In this document: piece after piece, positions 6,381-7,192 of the stretch | How positions within the stretch are numbered: position 1 is the stretch's first letter | Layout of the letters: the number at the start of each line of letters is the position of its first letter | Notes under the pieces: generated by a model | The model's database searches: none | What the model was told of the DNA's origin: nothing | The model's input: the letters and a program-made list of their open reading frames with translations, nothing else | Position numbers and translations under genes: made by a program | DNA from: Saprospiraceae bacterium | Lineage (GTDB): Bacteria > Bacteroidota > Bacteroidia > Chitinophagales > Saprospiraceae | Length of the DNA stretch: 7,192 bases | Assembly: GCA_020630045.1 (NCBI GenBank) | Contig: JAHDCE010000201.1 | Span: forward strand, 1 to 7,192 | Direction: 5' to 3'

Positions 6381-6429
6381 TATTGGAATAATTTAAAAAT
6401 TGAAAGAAATCGTTTCTCAAAAAACGGTG

Positions 6430-6437
6430 CAAAGATA
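6430..6437 (-). promoter_or_regulatory. Bacteroidota-type promoter -7 box for ahcY (TATCTTTG)
   Basis: On the minus strand TATCTTTG, followed by CA, matches the TAnnTTTG consensus of the Bacteroidota primary sigma factor. It lies 49 bp before the ahcY ATG, leaving a leader of about 40 nt. A -33 element is less clear: TTG triplets occur about 16 and 23 bp upstream, neither at the ideal distance. Confidence 0.6.
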
Positions 6438-6459
6438 CGTTTTTTTCAGATTACAATGT

Positions 6460-6701
6460 TCAATTCTCCAAATCGTCGACGATGTGGGCCGTCTCTACAG
6501 GTTTTTTTCCAAAATATATCCACTCGAACCATGTGTTAGCCTTCTTGCATGACCGTATTCACGGCCATCAAATTCTTGTTCCATTACCATTTCATAGACC
6601 AATATTTTGCCATTGGCCTTCTTACCTGCGATTTGGCAAACTTGGGTTCGGCCCAAAATAGCTCCTGTAATGGCGTGGCTTCGATAGTAATTGACTATTA
6701 G
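6460..6701 (-). pseudogene. Small unrecognised reading frame, probably a frameshifted or truncated gene
   Basis: Below the DUF6714-like gene the minus strand has an open frame from just after a TGA at 6704-6702 to a TAG at 6497-6495. It has no ATG in its first part. The first plausible start is a TTG at 6656 with AGGAG five bases upstream, giving 53 residues (MGRTQVCQIAGKKANGK..., then MVMEQEFDGREYGHARRL and THGSSGYILEKNL). Just before the stop is a run of seven A (6508-6502) in the frame GAA AAA AAC. One extra A, or a -1 slip, would lead into a frame ending PVETAHIVDDLEN and a TGA at 6462-6460. Codon use looks protein-like and the composition is soluble. I do not recognise the family. It may be the remnant of a gene that accompanied the DUF6714-like gene. 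Confidence 0.4.
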
Positions 6702-7180
6702 TCAGCTCTGTATTTCTCTATTAGAATTGGTATTGATATTCTCTCTTCTTCCATCAAAAATATATCAAAATTTAGATAAGCGTCCAAAAAATCCGCTACG
6801 GTATCTAATTGGTCACGAGTGAGTTTTTCCTTGAGCATGGCGATTCTTTTTTCTTGGGACAAATGCCAAACCATACTAGGAACGATACCTGTGTCCCATT
6901 CCTTGTAGTGTTTTAATCCAAACACTAAGACGGCGGGTAGGTGAAATATAAACCCCTTATCGTCAAAAAAAGAGAGAACGGCTAAATAGTAACTGTCGCC
7001 AATCGTTTCTTTGGGGATTTTAGTCCAATCTTTCGTTTCATCCAACGCCCTGGCTTTTCGCATTTCTTCTTCGCTTCCATAATCGTCGATGACATCGGCT
7101 TGTCTCCAGGATACGCCGTCCCCTAATGTCGTTTCCGCGAAAGCGGAATAAATTCTATCGATTAATTCTTGATGTTGCAT
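6698..7180 (-). CDS. DUF6714-like protein of unknown function
   Basis: The 160-residue protein is soluble and acidic, without signal peptide or membrane helix. Its pattern fits the DUF6714 family as I remember it: an N-terminal helix LIDRIYSAFAETTLGDGVSWRQADVIDDYGSEEEM (6-40), a central DW..IP motif (DWTKIPKETI, 51-60), then LAVLSFFDDKGFIFHLPAVLVFGLKHY (66-92), and a C-terminal helical part with LTRDQLDTVADFLDAYLNF (120-138). The family's role is not established; relatives are often near toxin or immunity-like genes, so a protective role is possible, but nothing in this window proves it. The ATG at 7180 has only 12 bases upstream, so the promoter and any leading gene lie outside the window. 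The stop at 6698-6700 is directly followed by the small unrecognised frame. Confidence 0.72.
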   Translation of the reverse strand: MQHQELIDRIYSAFAETTLGDGVSWRQADVIDDYGSEEEMRKARALDETKDWTKIPKETIGDSYYLAVLSFFDDKGFIFHLPAVLVFGLKHYKEWDTGIVPSMVWHLSQEKRIAMLKEKLTRDQLDTVADFLDAYLNFDIFLMEEERISIPILIEKYRAD

Positions 7181-7192
7181 ATTGAATTTTCT

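Noticed and set aside
6381..6459. SAH or SAM riboswitch in the ahcY leader
   Set aside because: With the promoter box at 6430-6437 the leader is only about 40 nt, A/T-rich and without the stems or pseudoknot needed; a regular promoter explains the region.
1..7192. CRISPR array, tRNA, rRNA, insertion sequence or prophage genes
   Set aside because: No regularly spaced repeats, cloverleaf-like segments, transposase or integrase motifs were seen on either strand.

Overview
The window looks like an ordinary chromosomal stretch of a member of the phylum Bacteroidota, probably a marine or environmental saprospirian or cytophagal-type bacterium. Four things support this. The genes carry almost no Shine-Dalgarno sites. 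A TAnnTTTG-type promoter box stands in front of ahcY. There is an outer-membrane beta-barrel protein of the type common in this phylum. RecO, the TM2 protein and the SpoIIE-type phosphatase also have a Bacteroidota look. The family and genus calls are inference.

Layout from left to right: (1) bases 87-812, plus strand, a secreted outer-membrane beta-barrel protein bracketed by a 14-bp direct repeat; (2) 862-1587, minus strand, the recombination mediator RecO, whose stop codon lies inside a strong hairpin built from the same repeat motif; (3) 1716-2255, plus strand, a small two-helix PepSY-associated membrane protein transcribed divergently from recO; (4) 2273-3304, minus strand, a composite TM2 - TPR - SHOCT membrane protein converging on the PepSY gene with 17 bp between them; (5) 3424-4673, minus strand, a GAF-like/SpoIIE-type PP2C phosphatase gene split into two reading frames; (6) 4674-5072, an intergenic region holding dyads, a candidate structured RNA or repeat, and a clear terminator; (7) 5073-6380, minus strand, ahcY (S-adenosylhomocysteine hydrolase) with its promoter; (8) 6460-6701, minus strand, a small unrecognised reading frame that is probably a remnant or frameshifted gene; (9) 6698-7180, minus strand, a DUF6714-like protein of unknown function.

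The genes do not form one obvious pathway. AhcY (methyl-cycle detoxification) and RecO (RecFOR repair) are housekeeping genes standing as separate units. The phosphatase and the TM2-TPR-SHOCT gene lie in the same direction and could be co-transcribed, but a perfect 15-nt dyad between them suggests the TM2 gene has its own control. I do not see a convincing new multi-gene system. The items most worth a second look are the broken phosphatase gene, the TACAGYGTACT repeat cluster around the outer-membrane protein, the structured intergenic element at about 4824-4975, and the small reading frame with an in-phase A AAA AAC heptamer at about 6501-6507.
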